Source: a virus
IMG/VR virus record: IMGVR_UViG_3300039412_000686
Coordinates: 1 to 25,602 of that record
Reading direction: 5' to 3' (one strand)
Length of the DNA: 25,602 bases
Shown here piece by piece: positions 1-7,048 of this stretch (the first letter of the stretch is position 1; each line of letters starts with the position of its first letter). The translations under genes were made by a program, and so were the position numbers. A model generated the notes under the pieces. It made no database searches. It was not told the DNA's origin and worked only from the letters and a program-made list of their open reading frames with translations.

Positions 1-1
1 T

Positions 2-226
2 TACAACTGTGAAACCGAATTCACGGTTGAAATACAACAGCTCGCTGGATCGAAGAAATCCAAATTCTCTGTCGACTCGACAGCCCCCGTTAGTGTGCAA
101 GCCGAACAGGTCTTGCAACAAGCTATTGCAAGTCTCGGTCCGCCGCCTGAAATCGAAACGCTTGACGTAGATCTTCCGGTTAACAACCCAACCCCAACCC
201 CGGAGGCCACGAATGCACCCGTCTGA
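2..226 (+). CDS. 3' end of an unknown gene (5' truncated by the window edge)
   Basis: The second reading frame is open from the first base to a TGA at 224-226, giving 74 residues of a protein whose start lies outside the window. The fragment is polar, with a Gln-rich stretch (VQAEQVLQQAIASLG) and a Pro/Thr-rich tail (PTPTPEATNAPV), a composition typical of a flexible C-terminus. I do not recognise the family. Its last 14 bases overlap the next gene, and the SD site of that gene lies inside this one, so the two are probably translated together. Its place directly upstream of a Sak4-like recombinase suggests a part in DNA metabolism, but that is inference from position only. Confidence 0.6.
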   Translation, partial: YNCETEFTVEIQQLAGSKKSKFSVDSTAPVSVQAEQVLQQAIASLGPPPEIETLDVDLPVNNPTPTPEATNAPV

Positions 227-404
227 AGCCATTCTCCTCACGCTTTGTTCAACGCTCGCTGAAGTTTTAAAACAAACGAGAAGCGGCAATATCCCGCGTG
301 ACGCGCTTCCTGCGGTCGTCGCGCACGCTTGCTATCTCGCTCTTGAAAAAAACCAGGAAACCCACCTGAAAGACTACCCATCATGCCAACAGAGCAAAAG
401 CTAA
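213..404 (+). CDS. small unknown protein, 63 aa
   Basis: An ATG at 213 follows a clear SD site, GGAGG at 202-206, with a 6-base spacer. The frame overlaps the preceding gene by 14 bases and the following ATPase gene by 22 bases, a nested arrangement usual for co-translated phage genes. The product is mostly helical in composition, with a hydrophobic N-terminal stretch (EAILLTLCSTLAEVLKQ) and an Ala/Leu-rich centre followed by a polar C-terminus. No catalytic or metal-binding motif is visible and I do not recognise the family. The good SD site and coupling make it more likely real than chance. Confidence 0.6.
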   Translation: MHPSEAILLTLCSTLAEVLKQTRSGNIPRDALPAVVAHACYLALEKNQETHLKDYPSCQQSKS

Positions 405-1156
405 TCCGCGAGGCGCGTTTCGGTCCGCCAAAGTGCTGGAAGACTGGCAGCGTTGTCTCCTCCTACCCCAAGCCCCTGCTGGTGCTTCAGTGCGACCTCA
501 ACGGCATTGACATTATCACGCCCCAGCCGCCGCACATTCCTCTTACAGAGTTCGACGCTTGGACGAAAAAGGAACGAAAGGCCCTGCCTTTGATCTCCTA
601 CGTTGATTTCAACGAGAACTACAAGCCCGGCATGACTCTCGAAATGGAAGTGCAGAAGAACAGCGACAGCTTTCCACAGATCGTGCGGACGGTGAACGCC
701 CTTTCGCGCAACTGCCCCTGGCGGACGGTTGTCCTCGACTCCACCACTTCGATGCAAGGTTTCATCTACGGCTATCTTGCTTCGACGGCACCGCAACAAC
801 TTGCCGACGCCCGTAAGTGGGCAGCGTCAATCGGTAAGAAAATCGACGAGGTCATCACCGTACTCTCGAACCTCAAGGACACGCATATCGTTGTCATCAT
901 GCACGAGGACGTGGAGACGAACGAGATTACGAAGCAAAGTTCCTTCACGCCGATGCTCTACTCAAAACTCCGCCTCTACGTCGGCGGCATTCTGTCGCAA
1001 CTCTTCTACCAGAAAATGGACCAGGGAAAGCCCACGATCTGGACGGGAGACGACGGTTTCATTCGCGGGGTTGGCGCACGTTGGCCTGACTTGCGCGAGA
1101 GGAAGAAGATCACGCCGCCAACGTGTCAGGAAATCTACGGAAAGGATATTGCGTGA
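383..1156 (+). CDS. RecA-like ATPase, Sak4-type / AAA_24 phage recombination protein
   Basis: This 257-residue protein has the layout of Sak4-type ATPases, small RecA-core proteins that phages use for single-strand annealing or strand exchange. A P-loop-like segment GPPKCWKTGS sits at residues 14-23. A Walker B strand TVVLDS at 115-120 ends in D119. A strand THIVVIMHED at 168-176 ends in the His-Glu that follows the core in this family, and it is followed by a polar loop and SKLRLYV near 194-200, where Sak4 proteins contact neighbouring subunits or DNA. The Walker A is unusual: the second glycine of GxxxxGK[ST] is Trp19. A probable ssDNA-binding partner lies two genes downstream, as is common for these recombinases. 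The start at 383 lies inside the preceding gene. The fold is recognised from motifs; the exact role is inferred. Confidence 0.72.
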   Translation: MPTEQKLIREARFGPPKCWKTGSVVSSYPKPLLVLQCDLNGIDIITPQPPHIPLTEFDAWTKKERKALPLISYVDFNENYKPGMTLEMEVQKNSDSFPQIVRTVNALSRNCPWRTVVLDSTTSMQGFIYGYLASTAPQQLADARKWAASIGKKIDEVITVLSNLKDTHIVVIMHEDVETNEITKQSSFTPMLYSKLRLYVGGILSQLFYQKMDQGKPTIWTGDDGFIRGVGARWPDLRERKKITPPTCQEIYGKDIA

Positions 1157-1228
1157 AACCTTTACCAAATCTACCGAGGTCTCCAGACGACTTAAAACTG
1201 TAATTAACTACGTACACTATTACCTCGC

Positions 1229-1588
1229 ATGAATAACAATCAACTCCCCCCCGGCACGCCGGATTGGGAAACACGCAAGCGCATGGTCGAAGGTGCGCTG
1301 AAAGGCTCGAAGTTTGAGCAAATGATACAAAACGCCCAGCCAAAGACGCCGGAAGAGCGGATGCAACGCGAGCTGGAAGAGAAAACCTTACGAGTTTTTC
1401 ACGCTTGCGAGGACGTTGTCCGGGCAGAATTAGCCACGGGTCAACCCGTTAACCAAGCCGCACGCGCCCACATGGTTATGGCTTTGTGGAAGGACGAACT
1501 GGCGACAGAGGACAAGGATACGCTTCACTTTATGCTATGCCTTGTGCTTACCGGCGCTCTTCTTGACCGGCTGGATGAGATTTGCTAA
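1229..1588 (+). CDS. unknown phage protein, 119 aa
   Basis: This open frame of 119 residues is collinear with its neighbours. The product is acidic and helical, with a charged middle (EERMQRELEEKTLRVFHACEDVV, a likely amphipathic helix or short coiled coil) and a hydrophobic C-terminal helix (HFMLCLVLTGALLDRLDEIC) too interrupted by charge to be a clear membrane segment. No SD site is visible before the ATG, and the 72 bases upstream hold no other convincing gene. It lies between the Sak4-like ATPase and the probable ssDNA-binding protein, so a role in recombination is possible by position only. I do not recognise the family. Confidence 0.6.
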   Translation: MNNNQLPPGTPDWETRKRMVEGALKGSKFEQMIQNAQPKTPEERMQRELEEKTLRVFHACEDVVRAELATGQPVNQAARAHMVMALWKDELATEDKDTLHFMLCLVLTGALLDRLDEIC

Positions 1589-1600
1589 CAACTCTGGCAC

Positions 1601-1642
1601 CTGGGCGACAAGCGCGCCCAGTAGCCAGTGCTAGTGCGCTGG
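1601..1642 (+). other. tandem hairpins in the intergenic gap 1589-1676
   Basis: Two stem-loops lie back to back just after the 119-aa gene. The first pairs CTGGGCG (1601-1607) with CGCCCAG (1615-1621) over a 7-base loop. The second pairs CCAGTGC (1625-1631) with GCGCTGG (1636-1642) over TAGT, with one G-T wobble. No T-tract follows on the + strand; the next bases are A-rich. They may act as an mRNA processing or stability element or a weak terminator. The function is not shown by the sequence. Confidence 0.35.
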
Positions 1643-1676
1643 AAAACGAAACAAATAAAAATAAAACAAAAAACAT

Positions 1677-2135
1677 ATGTTAAACGAAAATACATCAATG
1701 GACCCGTTGGACGTGCAGTTGGATGACGTGAAAACAGGCTTTCCTCTCATTAAGGCGGAGAGCATTCTTGACTTCACAATCAGCGAGGTCAATTGCAAAA
1801 GCAACGCCGCCAGGACGCTGTCTATCACGTTGAAGACGAACGACCCCTGCCAGTCGCAGGAGAACGAGACGCTCGAACCCGGCCAGAAGGTCTTCGCTAA
1901 CATCAATACGCAAGCCACGGGTAGGGCAGAGCCTCGCATGGTGCAAGGCTTCGTCGCAGAGTTCTATCAATCAACCGGCCTCAAGGGCTGGTCTTTGCGT
2001 GACGTTGTGACCCGGAACCAAGAGCTTGTCGGCCTCACCGTTCGCGCTCGCGTGGGCATCCAACCCGCCGGCCCTGACCGCAACGGCACCCACCGTCAGG
2101 CGCGCAATACCATCACGGCTTGGGTGAAGAAGTAA
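1677..2135 (+). CDS. probable ssDNA-binding companion of the Sak4-like recombinase
   Basis: The 152-residue product has the pattern of a phage family often found beside Sak4-type recombinases and thought to bind single-stranded DNA. It opens with VQLDDVKTGFPLIKAESILDF, then has alternating strands (FTISEVNCKSN, LSITLKTNDP), a turn with ETLEPGQKVFANI and a basic C-terminal part with DRNGTHRQARNTI. The beta-rich layout fits an OB-like fold, but no residue is diagnostic. Many relatives begin with wording close to LDDVxTxFPLI, so the ATG at 1677 or the one at 1698 could be the true start. Neither has an SD site, and the leader is A-rich. The assignment rests on remembered family resemblance and context. 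Confidence 0.5.
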   Translation: MLNENTSMDPLDVQLDDVKTGFPLIKAESILDFTISEVNCKSNAARTLSITLKTNDPCQSQENETLEPGQKVFANINTQATGRAEPRMVQGFVAEFYQSTGLKGWSLRDVVTRNQELVGLTVRARVGIQPAGPDRNGTHRQARNTITAWVKK

Positions 2136-2194
2136 ACAACGCCGTGGTGATCGCACCGTAGAACTGTTGATCTATGGTTAGGTAAAACACCCTA

Positions 2195-2231
2195 GAGCGG
2201 GAAGTGCGTAGTTAACCGCTCGTTTTCTTTT
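2195..2231 (+). terminator. possible rho-independent terminator
   Basis: GAGCGG (2195-2200) can pair with CCGCTC (2216-2221) over a 15-base loop, and the stem is followed at once by GTTTTCTTTT. It lies in the 109-base gap after the probable ssDNA-binding gene and before the HELIE-motif gene. The stem is short and the loop long, so it may be weak or allow read-through. Confidence 0.4.
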
Positions 2232-2244
2232 AACCCGAAATAAA

Positions 2245-2637
2245 ATGAACATCACAATTGAAATAATTCCTCATAGCGAACAGCGCTATCCTACCGTTGG
2301 CGATTGGCAGATTACGTCTGACGGTTTGAAAATTCGCGTCTCGAAAATGTCCGACGAGCGTTATTGCGTTCTAGTCGCGATTCACGAGCTTATCGAAGCA
2401 GTGCTTTGTCGTCAGCACGGCGTGAGCGAACAGCTTGTTGATGACTTTGACGTATCTTTTGAACAATTTCGCGCTGACGGTTTTGTCCAAGAAGGCTACG
2501 AAACGGACGAACCGGGCGACTGCACTGTTGCGCCGTACTATGCCGAACACCAGATTGCCACAGGAATTGAACGCATACTCGCCGAGCGTCTTGGCGTCTC
2601 TTGGCAGGATTACAAAAAGGAGGTTAACGCGTTATGA
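2245..2637 (+). CDS. small phage protein with HELIEA (HExxE) motif, 130 aa
   Basis: The product of 130 residues carries VAIHELIEAVLC at about 44-55, a His-Glu-x-x-Glu helix reminiscent of zincin or other metal-binding helices. A conserved-looking downstream segment reads PGDCTVAPYYAEHQIATGIER (about 91-111), with a further His. This combination (HE..EA..C, then EH..A) recurs in hypothetical phage proteins, but I know of no assigned reaction. The missing third ligand of HExxH argues against calling it a classical metalloprotease. The leader ends in AACCCGAAATAAA with no SD site. The stop overlaps the start of the next micro-gene (ATGA), and a strong SD site for that gene lies within the last codons. 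Confidence 0.65.
   Translation: MNITIEIIPHSEQRYPTVGDWQITSDGLKIRVSKMSDERYCVLVAIHELIEAVLCRQHGVSEQLVDDFDVSFEQFRADGFVQEGYETDEPGDCTVAPYYAEHQIATGIERILAERLGVSWQDYKKEVNAL
2617..2624 (+). promoter_or_regulatory. strong SD site for the 35-aa micro-gene
   Basis: AAGGAGGT lies 9 bases before the ATG at 2634 and inside the upstream gene. It is the best SD match in the window and the main reason to accept the short ORF that follows. Confidence 0.7.
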
Positions 2638-2741
2638 CAATTATGGAAAAGCTTACGTTTATCATTGCCGCCGTTTTTTTCTTCTGCTTTCTCTCCTTTA
2701 TTGCGTGGCTTATGCGAGACGGAGGTAAGCATGATAATTAA
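2634..2741 (+). CDS. 35-aa single-pass membrane micro-protein
   Basis: ATG at 2634 overlaps the previous TGA (ATGA) and is preceded by AAGGAGGT at 2617-2624. The product begins MTIMEKLTFIIAAV, continues through a run of Phe, Leu, Ile and Ala to about residue 27, and ends RDGGKHDN. It is one clear hydrophobic segment of about 20 residues with short charged ends. It may sit in the inner membrane with its basic C-terminus inside, but the topology is not certain. Small early membrane peptides in phages can affect host functions or exclude other phages; nothing here shows which. Its end carries the SD site of the next micro-gene. Confidence 0.6.
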   Translation: MTIMEKLTFIIAAVFFFCFLSFIAWLMRDGGKHDN

Positions 2742-2793
2742 ATCGAAAAACGCATACTGGAAGGCTGCGTTGGCGGCAAAGGAGGGTAAATGA
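2731..2793 (+). CDS. 20-aa micro-ORF coupled to its neighbours
   Basis: ATG at 2731 lies 4 bases after GGAGGT (2721-2726) and inside the end of the 35-aa gene. Its TGA (2791-2793) overlaps the ATG of the exonuclease gene at 2790 (ATGA). The peptide is MIIKSKNAYWKAALAAKEGK, basic and amphipathic. The last codons contain GGAGG (2781-2785), which serves the exonuclease gene, so this ORF may exist mainly to couple translation. It may equally be a functional basic peptide. It is too short to judge by coding statistics. Confidence 0.4.
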   Translation: MIIKSKNAYWKAALAAKEGK

Positions 2794-3629
2794 CTCTTGT
2801 TTTCGACACTGAAACCACAGGGAAAGCGGAGTTCTCCCTTCCCCCGGAGCACCCGGCGCAACCGCGCTTCGTCCAACTCGGTGCTTTGCTCTTCGACGAC
2901 GACTGGCGTGTTCGGGCCGAGCTTAACCTTATCTCGCGGCTTGAAGAGCACCCCGTCGAACCTGGCGCACAGGCAATTCACGGTATCTCACGCGAAGATT
3001 CAAACCGCTTCGGAGTGCCGGAAAAACTGATCGTTGGTACTTTTGCCAATCTCATGGGCAATGCGAAGACTGTCGTCGCGCATAATATCGTGTTCGACAA
3101 ACTTATCATTGACGCGGCGTACGCTCGTTACGGGCAGAAGCCGGTCTGGCCCGCGGAGTTCTGCACCATGACTCAAATGACGCCGATTTGCAAGCTACCG
3201 TCAACGCGACCGGGACAGGCGTACAAATGGCCAAAACTTGAAGAAGCCTACTGGTACGCGTTTCAAGAGAAAATCACCGACGCGCATGATGCGATGGCGG
3301 ACGTTCGCGCTTGCGCGCGCCTTTATCGCTGGTTGACGAAGCCGTCGGAGGAGATTGACAAGCCGCTTGACGCTGTAGGCTCCGTGCCCGTCTCCGGCAA
3401 AGATCACACGGGACAGGTTAATAAATACGAACCCGCTTGGACGGATGAAAACATCATGCCTTGGGGGAAGTATAAAGGGGCGAGGATGGCGGACGTGCCC
3501 GCGTCCTACCTCGGATGGATGTGGAGCACTGGGATAACGAAAATGGAGTTGAAAAATTACGTGTGGAATAGTCGCAACGCGTTGAACGAAGAGATAGCAA
3601 ACCCCGATCATCGGATATTGAAATACTGA
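2790..3629 (+). CDS. DnaQ-like 3'-5' exonuclease (DEDDh) with DUF3820 tail
   Basis: All three exonuclease motifs of the DEDDh family are present. Exo I is FDTETTG (D6, E8), Exo II is AHNIVFD (about 97-103, D103) and Exo III is HDAMAD (H166, D171). These acidic residues bind two metal ions and remove nucleotides from 3' ends. A separate C-terminal block at about 222-247, with MPWGKYKG and DVPASYLGWM, matches DUF3820, a short domain often fused to or found beside phage exonucleases. The SD site GGAGG at 2781-2785 supports the start at 2790. The gene is within a stop-start chain with the micro-genes before it and the phosphoesterase after it. Likely roles are proofreading, end processing for recombination, or host DNA breakdown. 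Confidence 0.85.
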   Translation: MTLVFDTETTGKAEFSLPPEHPAQPRFVQLGALLFDDDWRVRAELNLISRLEEHPVEPGAQAIHGISREDSNRFGVPEKLIVGTFANLMGNAKTVVAHNIVFDKLIIDAAYARYGQKPVWPAEFCTMTQMTPICKLPSTRPGQAYKWPKLEEAYWYAFQEKITDAHDAMADVRACARLYRWLTKPSEEIDKPLDAVGSVPVSGKDHTGQVNKYEPAWTDENIMPWGKYKGARMADVPASYLGWMWSTGITKMELKNYVWNSRNALNEEIANPDHRILKY

Positions 3630-3630
3630 T

Positions 3631-4569
3631 ATGAAAAAAACAACTGTTATTTATCACCGCGCCGATTTCGATGGCTTATTTTGCCGTGAGATTGCCCGCA
3701 AATTCTTACCTGGAGCCGAGTTAATCGGATGGGACTACGGCGACCCCAAGTTACCTTTCCCTGCCGATGGCGAAGTTTACGTCCTGGACTTGTCGCCTGA
3801 ATGCTTCAATTTGACCACCGATAATTTACCCATGATGGCTGTCGGTACGCCGGAAGTCTTTGCTGGCACCTACAACCGGCTCATTTGGATTGACCACCAC
3901 AAGAGCGCGATTGACAAATTTCCGACCTACATTCACGGCTATCGAATTGACGGCGTGGCTGCGTCCCGGTTGGCTTGGCAATGGTTCTCTGCTGACCACA
4001 CTGATTTCGTTGTCCAATGCACCGGACTACCTGACAAACAGGCTTTCATTGACCGCAAAGTGAAAGAACCTCACGCCGTCCGTCTCGTTGGCGAATACGA
4101 CGTCTGGGATAAACGCGACCCGGACGCGGAGCTTTTCCAAATGGGACTGCGGAGCCAATTTTTGAACCAGGATTGCTGGCGTTATCTCCTTGAAGTGGAT
4201 TGCGATCCATCTTTGAGCGTGAGTTTTATAAAGCGCCTTTTGCAACAAGGAAAATACCTCCAGTTCTACGTCAATGAGCAAAACGAATCCATCATCAAGG
4301 CGGCTGGCTTCACCGTCCAATTCGAGGGGTTGACCTTTCTGGCCTGCAACAACGCCCGTTACAACTCGCTCCTTTTCGCCGCTGGAATCAAACCGGAACA
4401 TGACGCCCTGCTTGGCTTTGCGTGGCGCGGCGGCCAATGGGCTGTGTCGCTTTACCACGTGCCCGGCAAGGAGCACCACGACCTCTCTCTGATCGCAACT
4501 AAGTACGGCGGTGGTGGCCATCGCGGGGCCTGTGGGATGCTAATGAAAAACCTACCCTTCCTTGTATGA
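3631..4569 (+). CDS. DHH-family phosphoesterase
   Basis: The 312-residue product shows the ordered metal-binding motifs of DHH phosphoesterases: HRADFDG (9-15), VYVLDLS with D53, WIDHHKSAI with D88-H89-H90, and GEYDVWD (154-160). A glycine-rich GGGGHRGACG near the C-terminus matches the DHHA1 substrate-binding domain. The family includes NrnA/NrnB-like enzymes that cut short oligonucleotides or pAp, RecJ nucleases and pyrophosphatases. The compact length and DHHA1 tail favour action on small nucleotides over RecJ-type activity. Its place after a DnaQ-type exonuclease fits clearing of short products, but this is inference. The start follows the previous stop by one base (TGATATG), and the end overlaps the ATP-grasp start (ATGA). 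Confidence 0.82.
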   Translation: MKKTTVIYHRADFDGLFCREIARKFLPGAELIGWDYGDPKLPFPADGEVYVLDLSPECFNLTTDNLPMMAVGTPEVFAGTYNRLIWIDHHKSAIDKFPTYIHGYRIDGVAASRLAWQWFSADHTDFVVQCTGLPDKQAFIDRKVKEPHAVRLVGEYDVWDKRDPDAELFQMGLRSQFLNQDCWRYLLEVDCDPSLSVSFIKRLLQQGKYLQFYVNEQNESIIKAAGFTVQFEGLTFLACNNARYNSLLFAAGIKPEHDALLGFAWRGGQWAVSLYHVPGKEHHDLSLIATKYGGGGHRGACGMLMKNLPFLV

Positions 4570-5798
4570 ACATCCTATTCTACGACAACGGCCTGTGTAC
4601 CGAACTCGCCGTAAGCTTTGCCCGCGCAGGGCATACGGTTAAGTACCACACTCCGCCTTGGACCTCGCCCTTTCCTAAGTGCGTTAACTCCTGCATCGGC
4701 CTTGGGCTTGAAGGAGTCGAACGAGTGCAAGAATTCTGGCCCTATACAGAAGAGGCCAACCTCGTCGTCTGTCCCGATACGTTCTCTAAGGACGTTGTGA
4801 ACGAGTGCCTTCATCTCGGCCTGCCCACGTTCGGCGCGGGAGAGGCGGAAATACTCGAACACGACCGCTCTTTCACGAAGCAGTTGATGAAGCGCGTCGG
4901 CCTTCCCGTTGGCCCTTACGTCGAGATCAAGGGCATTACCCGGCTAATGGACTTTCTCAAAACGCACGACAAGCGTTGGGTCAAGATCAACCGCTTTCGC
5001 GGCGACATTGAAACTTTCTTCCACGACAACTGGCCGGCTACGCTCGCGGACACGCTCGGCCCGCTTTTGCACTCTTTCGGTGCTTATGCGGAGCAAATGG
5101 ACTTTGTCGTTGAGGAGCCAATTGAAAGCGAGGTCGAGATCGGCTTTGACGGCCTTGTCGTAAACGGAGGGTTTTCCGAACCTTGCCTCATCGGTTACGA
5201 GGCGAAAGACCTGGCCTACATTGGCGTTTTCTGCAAAGCGCCCAAGATCGTGTCCACAGTCAACGACAAACTCGCTTCTTTCTTTCGCTCGAAGCAAACG
5301 CGTTCCATATACTCCACGGAAATCCGCATCGGTAAAGACGGTAAGGGTTATCTTATCGACCCTTGCGTACGCGCTCCGCATCCACCTCTTGCGGCAGAGT
5401 TAGAAGTCTACAAAAACTTCCCAGAGGCTATTATACAAGCAGCTACAAAGGGCACCATCCTCCCTCTCGAACCTGTCGCAAAGTACGTCTGCGCCGTGGA
5501 GGTTAAAAGCGACTGGGTCGAAGACCACTGGTGTGAGCTTTGCTTCGACCCACAGTTACGAAAACAGATTAAGTTGCAACAAGCTTGCAAGATCGGGGGG
5601 AAGTATTACGCCCTTCCTGGCTCGTTTGTTGTCGCCACTATCGTCGGCATGGGGCCAAGCATTGAACGCGCAGAGGCAAACTGCATCAAGGCGGTGGAGG
5701 CGTTTCACTGCCGTGGCATGACTTACGACCTTGACTCGCTGCGTAAAATTAGACAAGAAAACATTCCCGCCGGGCTTGAGTTCGGCATTGAGTTTTAG
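4566..5798 (+). CDS. PurD-like ATP-grasp ligase, 410 aa
   Basis: The layout follows phosphoribosylamine-glycine ligase (PurD) and related ATP-grasp enzymes. There is an N-terminal nucleotide-fold start (MNILFYDNG), a hinge block at about 75-113 with LGLPTFGAGEAEILEHDRSF and KQLMKRVGLPV, then KINRFRGDIETFF with K140 in the ATP-clamp position. An acidic strand VEEPIESEVEIGFDGLV lies at about 182-198. The C-terminal GPSIERAEANCIKAVEAF recalls the PurD tail. In the metal-binding strand, where ATP-grasp enzymes usually show E-x-N-x-R, this protein reads IDPCVRAP (D265, C267, R269). Such enzymes join an acid to an amine using ATP. The substrate is unknown, and no other purine gene is near, so a nucleotide or DNA modification role is as likely as purine supply. 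Confidence 0.65.
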   Translation: MNILFYDNGLCTELAVSFARAGHTVKYHTPPWTSPFPKCVNSCIGLGLEGVERVQEFWPYTEEANLVVCPDTFSKDVVNECLHLGLPTFGAGEAEILEHDRSFTKQLMKRVGLPVGPYVEIKGITRLMDFLKTHDKRWVKINRFRGDIETFFHDNWPATLADTLGPLLHSFGAYAEQMDFVVEEPIESEVEIGFDGLVVNGGFSEPCLIGYEAKDLAYIGVFCKAPKIVSTVNDKLASFFRSKQTRSIYSTEIRIGKDGKGYLIDPCVRAPHPPLAAELEVYKNFPEAIIQAATKGTILPLEPVAKYVCAVEVKSDWVEDHWCELCFDPQLRKQIKLQQACKIGGKYYALPGSFVVATIVGMGPSIERAEANCIKAVEAFHCRGMTYDLDSLRKIRQENIPAGLEFGIEF

Positions 5799-5818
5799 GC
5801 GAAACACGATAAAACAAA

Positions 5819-7048
5819 ATGAAACACCCCTTAAATGAAATCATCGTTGACGAAAGACAACGCATTGATCTTGGCGACATTCCTGCGATGGCAGAATCTC
5901 TCAAGACGCATGGCCAGATCACGCCGATTACCGTCGCACGACAAGCGAATGGCCTTCACCTTGTCGCAGGAATGCGGCGACTTACTGCGGCAAAGTCTCT
6001 GGGTTGGGAGAGTATTGAGGTCTTTGTTAAAGAAGACCTCACGGAGCTGCAAAAGCAGGAACTGGAACTCGAAGAAGACATTAAGCGGAAGGATCGTTCG
6101 TGGCAAGAGAAGTGCCTGGCCTACTTGAAGCTACACCGGCTTCGTGGTCTTTCTGATCCGAAGTGGAGCAAGACGCTTCTGGCCGCGTGCCTAGGTGCGA
6201 GCATTGGCCACATCTCGGAGTGCCTTTCTGTTGCCGTGCAACTCGAAAAGGCCAAGGGCAAAGAGGACGAGTTTTCAAAACGGCTCTGGTCTGCGATGAC
6301 TTTTACAGAGGCCGTGAACTTCTTCCTGCAAAAGCACGTGCAGGCTTCTGGCGCAGAGCGCGAGCGTCGGCGTCAGGTTGCGTTAAAAAACCCAGAGCAG
6401 GCTGCTATTCTGTTAAAGCAAGAAAGCCCTGCTCTTTCCACTGCTTCACTTTGTGAAAGCGTGCAAGAGGAAGCGCCTGCTTTTGAGGACGCTATTGCCT
6501 CGATTACGCTTCACCCGAAGCGGGAACTCTCCGCTTGCTTTCTTGCCTTTGTAAAAGACGAGATTGACTACGCCTCCTTGCTTGAACCTGTTCAAGAGGA
6601 CGGTTGCGGTATCATCTGGTGCCGTGGTTTTGGTTGGTTTAACCACCACAGGGAGCAGTTAAAGAAAACATCTTGGCAATCTTTAAGCTATCCGCTTATC
6701 TGGGAAACTTCGCGCAATGCGTGCGCTGGCTCCACGCCTTTTCCTATGTCTTACAACCTCGGCCTCTTCGTTGAAGGGCCGAAGTATAAAAACGCGCGTA
6801 ACTTTCGCGTTCCTTCCGCCGTCATCAACTGCCCGGAGGACGGAGACAGCTTGCCTCTTCACGTCGTCGCCTTTTCTCTCGACGCTTTATGCGCAGAGCA
6901 GGAAAACGTCTGGCTCCCTTACGGTGGCCCGCTTTGCGCGGTTGCTATGTGCGAACGTACTCCCGTTTTCGAGAACCTTGCCGAGGCGGAGGTCGAAAAA
7001 CTACGCGAGCATTATCGCTCCGTTTATGGAACGGTGGTGTTCTCGTGA
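5819..7048 (+). CDS. ParB-domain protein with a probable degenerate methyltransferase-like tail
   Basis: Residues 1-100 form a ParB/Spo0J N-terminal domain: GQITPITVA (32-40), HLVAGMRRLTAAKSLGW (47-63, the GERR-like box, here GMRR) and ELELEEDIKRKDRSW (81-95). A helical part to about 200 may hold the helix-turn-helix. From about 210 to 409 the pattern resembles the methyltransferase half of phage ParB-methyltransferase fusions. It has GCGIIWCRGFGWF, then SYPLIWETSRN, then YNLGLFVEGPKY and a VPSAVI strand. It has no DPPY motif and no recognisable SAM loop, so this half is probably inactive. A stand-alone DPPY protein follows two genes later. The leader is A-rich (GATAAAACAAA) without an SD site. 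The stop overlaps the Lar-like gene (GTGA). Confidence 0.7.
   Translation: MKHPLNEIIVDERQRIDLGDIPAMAESLKTHGQITPITVARQANGLHLVAGMRRLTAAKSLGWESIEVFVKEDLTELQKQELELEEDIKRKDRSWQEKCLAYLKLHRLRGLSDPKWSKTLLAACLGASIGHISECLSVAVQLEKAKGKEDEFSKRLWSAMTFTEAVNFFLQKHVQASGAERERRRQVALKNPEQAAILLKQESPALSTASLCESVQEEAPAFEDAIASITLHPKRELSACFLAFVKDEIDYASLLEPVQEDGCGIIWCRGFGWFNHHREQLKKTSWQSLSYPLIWETSRNACAGSTPFPMSYNLGLFVEGPKYKNARNFRVPSAVINCPEDGDSLPLHVVAFSLDALCAEQENVWLPYGGPLCAVAMCERTPVFENLAEAEVEKLREHYRSVYGTVVFS

Noticed and set aside
1153-1203. A 16-codon ORF starting with GTG at 1153, overlapping the Sak4-like gene stop (GTGA), with GGAAAGGA upstream.
   Set aside because: Very short, Pro-rich and not leading into a following gene. 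The SD-like bases are within coding sequence of the ATPase.
1201-1225. Possible promoter with -10-like TACACT and GTAAT/ATTAC pairing before the 119-aa gene.
   Set aside because: No acceptable -35 element at the right distance, and the pairing arms are only 5 bases.
2245-2637. Calling the HELIEA protein a metalloprotease.
   Set aside because: It has HExxE rather than HExxH and no secure third ligand, so only the motif is reported.
6889-7044. Extension of the Lar-like zinc ribbon to an ATG at 6889.
   Set aside because: The extra 52 residues are Arg/Trp/Cys-rich shadow sequence within the ParB gene; the GTG at 7045 gives the normal family start.
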